DNA of 5,775 nt from the NCBI GenBank assembly GCA_903872555.1, contig CAIQLE010000009.1, forward strand, positions 1 to 5,775. The letters run 5' to 3'. The notes beneath the pieces are model-generated. The model was not told the DNA's origin and did not search any database. It worked only from the letters and a program-made list of their open reading frames with translations. How positions within the stretch are numbered: position 1 is the first letter of the stretch; each line of letters opens with the position of its first letter. Shown here piece by piece: positions 4,220 through 5,775 of this stretch. Position numbers and translations under genes: made by a program. Origin of the DNA: an uncultured bacterium (GTDB lineage: Bacteria; Pseudomonadota; Gammaproteobacteria; Burkholderiales; Burkholderiaceae_D).

Positions 4220-5401
4220 ATGAATAATGACAAACACAGATTCTTAAGCCTGATACTGCTGATATGCAGCGGTCTGGCCATGGCGAATGATGCCGGACAT
4301 GATGCGCATGGTGATGCACATGCGGCACCTGCGGCGGCTCCTGCTGCTGCAACACCTGCAGCAGCCTCAGCTGAGGCTGCCAAAGCCGCTGATGATAAGA
4401 CCGATGCCAAGCCTGCAGAAGCGGCCAAGCCAGTGCCCAAAAAAGCTAAGCGTGCGCCAAAAAAAGTAGTCAAGGCTGAGGCTAAGCCAGCTGAGCCTGA
4501 AGCCACACCTGACGCCGCACATGCAGACCACAATGCAAATGACCATGCTGCTGCTCCGGCACCAGCACCGAAAGCAATTGAAAGCACTAAGCGTGTGTAT
4601 GTAAAAGATCGCGCTGCTGCTGCTGCCGCAGTCACGGCCGCACAGGCAGATACGCATGCCGCACCACCTGCCGCTGCCACTCTGGCACCTTCAGACAATC
4701 ATGCAGCAGACAATCATGCAGCAGACGCCCATGCAGCAGACGCCCATGCAGCGGCCGATGATCATGCCGCCCCCGCTGCCAAAGCAGCACCAGCCGATCA
4801 GGCAGCAGCTGTGCCGCAGGCTCCCGCCCCTGCAGTTGTACCGCAGGCGGAATTGCAGACTGCTGCAGCGCCAAGCAATGCCGCTGCAGAAGAATGCAGC
4901 CTGCCGCTGAAATCTGAAATTGCTGCACTGTTTGATCGCTGGAATGCATCACTGCGCACCGGTAACGCAAAAAAAGTGGTCGCCAATTACGCGCCCAATT
5001 CCATACTCTTGCCTACCGTATCGAACCGTGCCCGCTTTACTGCCGCTGAAAAAGAAGATTACTTCGTTCATTTTCTGCAGCGTCGTCCTGAGGGCCGTAT
5101 TGACGACCGTATGATTGAAGTTGATTGCAACAGCGCCAGCGATGCAGGTCTGTACACCTTCCGTTTTGCCGATGGTACTTCCGTCAAGGCGCGTTACACC
5201 TTCGCTTATCGCAAGATAGGCAATGAATGGCTCATCACTAGTCATCATTCTTCTGCCATGCCTGAGAAGCCGGAAGCAGCTGTTGTCACAGCCAACGATG
5301 CCCATGCTCCTGTATCTGCATCTGTTCCTGCACCGTCTGTCAGCGTCAAGCCTGTCAGTGCATCAGGTGAGCAGAATAAAGGATGGGTACGCTATCCCTG
5401 A
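4220..5401 (+). CDS. Secreted Ala/His-rich low-complexity protein with C-terminal NTF2-like (SnoaL/DUF4440) domain
   Basis: The 393-residue protein has three parts. Residues 1-22 are a Sec signal peptide with an AMA cleavage site (20-22). Residues 23 to about 225 are low complexity, dominated by Ala, Pro and Asp, with His clusters at 27/30/34, 101/104/109 and 161/166/171/176/182, and a basic Lys/Pro stretch at about 70-90 like histone-H1-type tails. Residues about 227-348 are an NTF2-like domain: LKSEIAALFDRWNASLRTGN (230-249), VVANYAPNSILLPT, RFADGTSVKARYTFAY (315-330) and EWLITSHHSSAMP (336-348). Relatives are annotated as SgcJ/EcaC or DUF4440; the ligand is unknown. Cys226 and Cys303 might form a disulfide. 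A short Pro/Ser/Val-rich tail follows. The ATG at 4220 is chosen over the GTG at 4205 because GAGG (4207-4210) sits 9 nt before it. Extracytoplasmic metal binding by the His clusters is inference. Confidence 0.88.
   Translation: MNNDKHRFLSLILLICSGLAMANDAGHDAHGDAHAAPAAAPAAATPAAASAEAAKAADDKTDAKPAEAAKPVPKKAKRAPKKVVKAEAKPAEPEATPDAAHADHNANDHAAAPAPAPKAIESTKRVYVKDRAAAAAAVTAAQADTHAAPPAAATLAPSDNHAADNHAADAHAADAHAAADDHAAPAAKAAPADQAAAVPQAPAPAVVPQAELQTAAAPSNAAAEECSLPLKSEIAALFDRWNASLRTGNAKKVVANYAPNSILLPTVSNRARFTAAEKEDYFVHFLQRRPEGRIDDRMIEVDCNSASDAGLYTFRFADGTSVKARYTFAYRKIGNEWLITSHHSSAMPEKPEAAVVTANDAHAPVSASVPAPSVSVKPVSASGEQNKGWVRYP
4694..4753 (+). repeat. Four in-frame 15-bp tandem repeats encoding D-(N/A)-H-A-A
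   Basis: The units are GACAATCATGCAGCA at 4694-4708 and again, identically, at 4709-4723, then GACGCCCATGCAGCA (4724-4738) and GACGCCCATGCAGCG (4739-4753). They sit within the His-rich protein gene and encode DNHAA, DNHAA, DAHAA, DAHAA at residues 159-178, placing one His every five residues. The pairwise near-identity at DNA level indicates recent duplication by slippage. A degenerate continuation (ADDHAA) follows. Confidence 0.95.
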
Positions 5402-5417
5402 GTGATCAGGAGAAGTG

Positions 5418-5480
5418 ATGCTAAAAAGATGGATTGCACTGGCACAGATCTTAATAGCTAAGGCCGGGATAATTGCTTGA
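5418..5480 (+). CDS. Possible 20-residue small ORF
   Basis: ATG at 5418 opens a 20-codon frame, MLKRWIALAQILIAKAGIIA, hydrophobic with two N-terminal basic residues. A good ribosome site, AGGAG (5408-5412), lies 5 nt upstream. Its TGA stop (5478-5480) begins the TGAGGA ribosome site of the following gene, an arrangement typical of translational coupling. The peptide resembles the start of a signal peptide, and its first codons resemble those of the next gene from codon 4 (MLK-WI...ALA). It could be a coupling leader, a membrane micropeptide or a decayed duplicate. Length is too short for coding statistics. Confidence 0.4.
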   Translation: MLKRWIALAQILIAKAGIIA

Positions 5481-5488
5481 GGATACCT

Positions 5489-5775
5489 ATGAAACACATG
5501 CTGAAATGGATACTCGTAGCATTGGCGATGCTGCCTTTGATGGCCAGTGCTGCAACACAAACGACCAATAACCCTGACATCTTGATCAAACGTGTGTATT
5601 GCATTGATTACGATCTCGGGGGTGTACTGGTGAATAAAAGCGACCAGCCTTTCCGTGGCACGCTGTCCGTGGCGGTCAGAGATGATGAAGGCGATATCGT
5701 CGGCCGCAATAAGCTGCGTCTGCGTGTGAGCGCGGAAAATGGTGCACGCTTTTCTTTTTATTACATCAATACCCT
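5489..5775 (+). CDS. Secreted protein of unknown function, N-terminal part (runs off window)
   Basis: Ninety-five codons are visible before the window ends. A clear Sec signal peptide occupies residues 1-21: MKH, Lys6, a hydrophobic core, and an ASA cleavage site (19-21). The mature part begins ATQTTNNPDILIKRVYCIDYD and continues with alternating polar and hydrophobic stretches such as FRGTLSVAVRDDEGDIVGR (55-73), suggesting a beta-sandwich; I cannot name the family. One Cys (38) is present. The ATG at 5489 has GAGG 6 nt upstream (5479-5482). It follows the His-rich NTF2-domain gene on the same strand with no terminator between, only the 20-codon ORF, so co-transcription is likely. Confidence 0.8.
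   Translation, partial: MKHMLKWILVALAMLPLMASAATQTTNNPDILIKRVYCIDYDLGGVLVNKSDQPFRGTLSVAVRDDEGDIVGRNKLRLRVSAENGARFSFYYINT

Noticed and set aside
4220..4285. Lipoprotein signal at Cys16 of the His-rich protein
   Set aside because: Residue -1 is Ile, not Gly/Ala/Ser, and the Cys lies inside the hydrophobic core; an AMA signal-peptidase I site fits better.
4198..4698. 166-residue minus-strand open frame opposite the His-rich protein gene
   Set aside because: Its Ala/Ser/Gly-rich translation is the antisense of Ala-rich codons; the plus frame has a signal peptide, ribosome site and a recognisable C-terminal domain.
4694..4753. CRISPR-like array
   Set aside because: Units are contiguous, with no unique spacers, and lie in frame in a coding region.
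4656..4910. Second plus-strand frame through the 15-bp repeats (Met/Gln/Pro-rich)
   Set aside because: Stays open only because the repeat unit is a multiple of three; composition is not protein-like.
4589..5612. Shared KRVY motif in the His-rich protein (124-127) and the last secreted protein (34-37)
   Set aside because: Four residues with dissimilar flanks; coincidence is the simplest explanation.

Overview
This window looks like the left end of a draft contig from a moderate-GC betaproteobacterium. Genus was not searched; Burkholderiales/Oxalobacteraceae, for example an Undibacterium-like organism, is my guess from gene content and codon style. The first 79 bases are not genome. They are a complete Illumina P5/TruSeq adapter with an i5 index and a homopolymer read-through tail, joined to the first genomic base at about position 80. 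The truncation of the first gene is therefore an assembly end, not biology.

Layout. (1) 81-757, plus strand: the C-terminal end of a PcaD-like 3-oxoadipate enol-lactonase, then a complete PcaC (4-carboxymuconolactone decarboxylase). These catalyse neighbouring steps of the protocatechuate branch of the beta-ketoadipate pathway. An A+T-rich spacer with four 13-bp tandem repeats separates them. (2) 773-1348, minus: an unrecognised secreted protein, convergent with pcaC. (3) 1520-2718, plus: a ketopantoate-reductase-family enzyme (PanE-like) and a tiny cupin, 8 nt apart and probably one operon. (4) 2780-3866, minus: a Tat-exported beta-carbonic-anhydrase-like protein with its own strong terminator, then an AhpD-like CxxC carboxymuconolactone-decarboxylase-family protein. 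The second gene's promoter carries a perfect FNR/ANR-like inverted repeat whose centre falls at -41.5 from the predicted start site. (5) 4220-5775, plus: a secreted protein with a long Ala/His/Asp/Pro/Lys low-complexity region followed by an NTF2-like (SnoaL/DUF4440-type) domain, a possible 20-codon ORF, and the start of another secreted protein that runs off the window.

How the genes relate. pcaD/pcaC are a clear catabolic pair. panE-cupin is an apparent operon of unknown joint role. The exported carbonic-anhydrase-like protein and the His-rich secreted protein are divergently transcribed from a shared 353-nt intergenic region. Both are predicted to act outside the cytoplasm, which permits, but does not prove, a shared role. 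I see no CRISPR, phage, insertion sequence, RNA gene or defence system. The most unusual biology is the His-rich repeat protein with its neighbours and the FNR-like promoter. No new multi-gene system can be claimed from this sequence alone.
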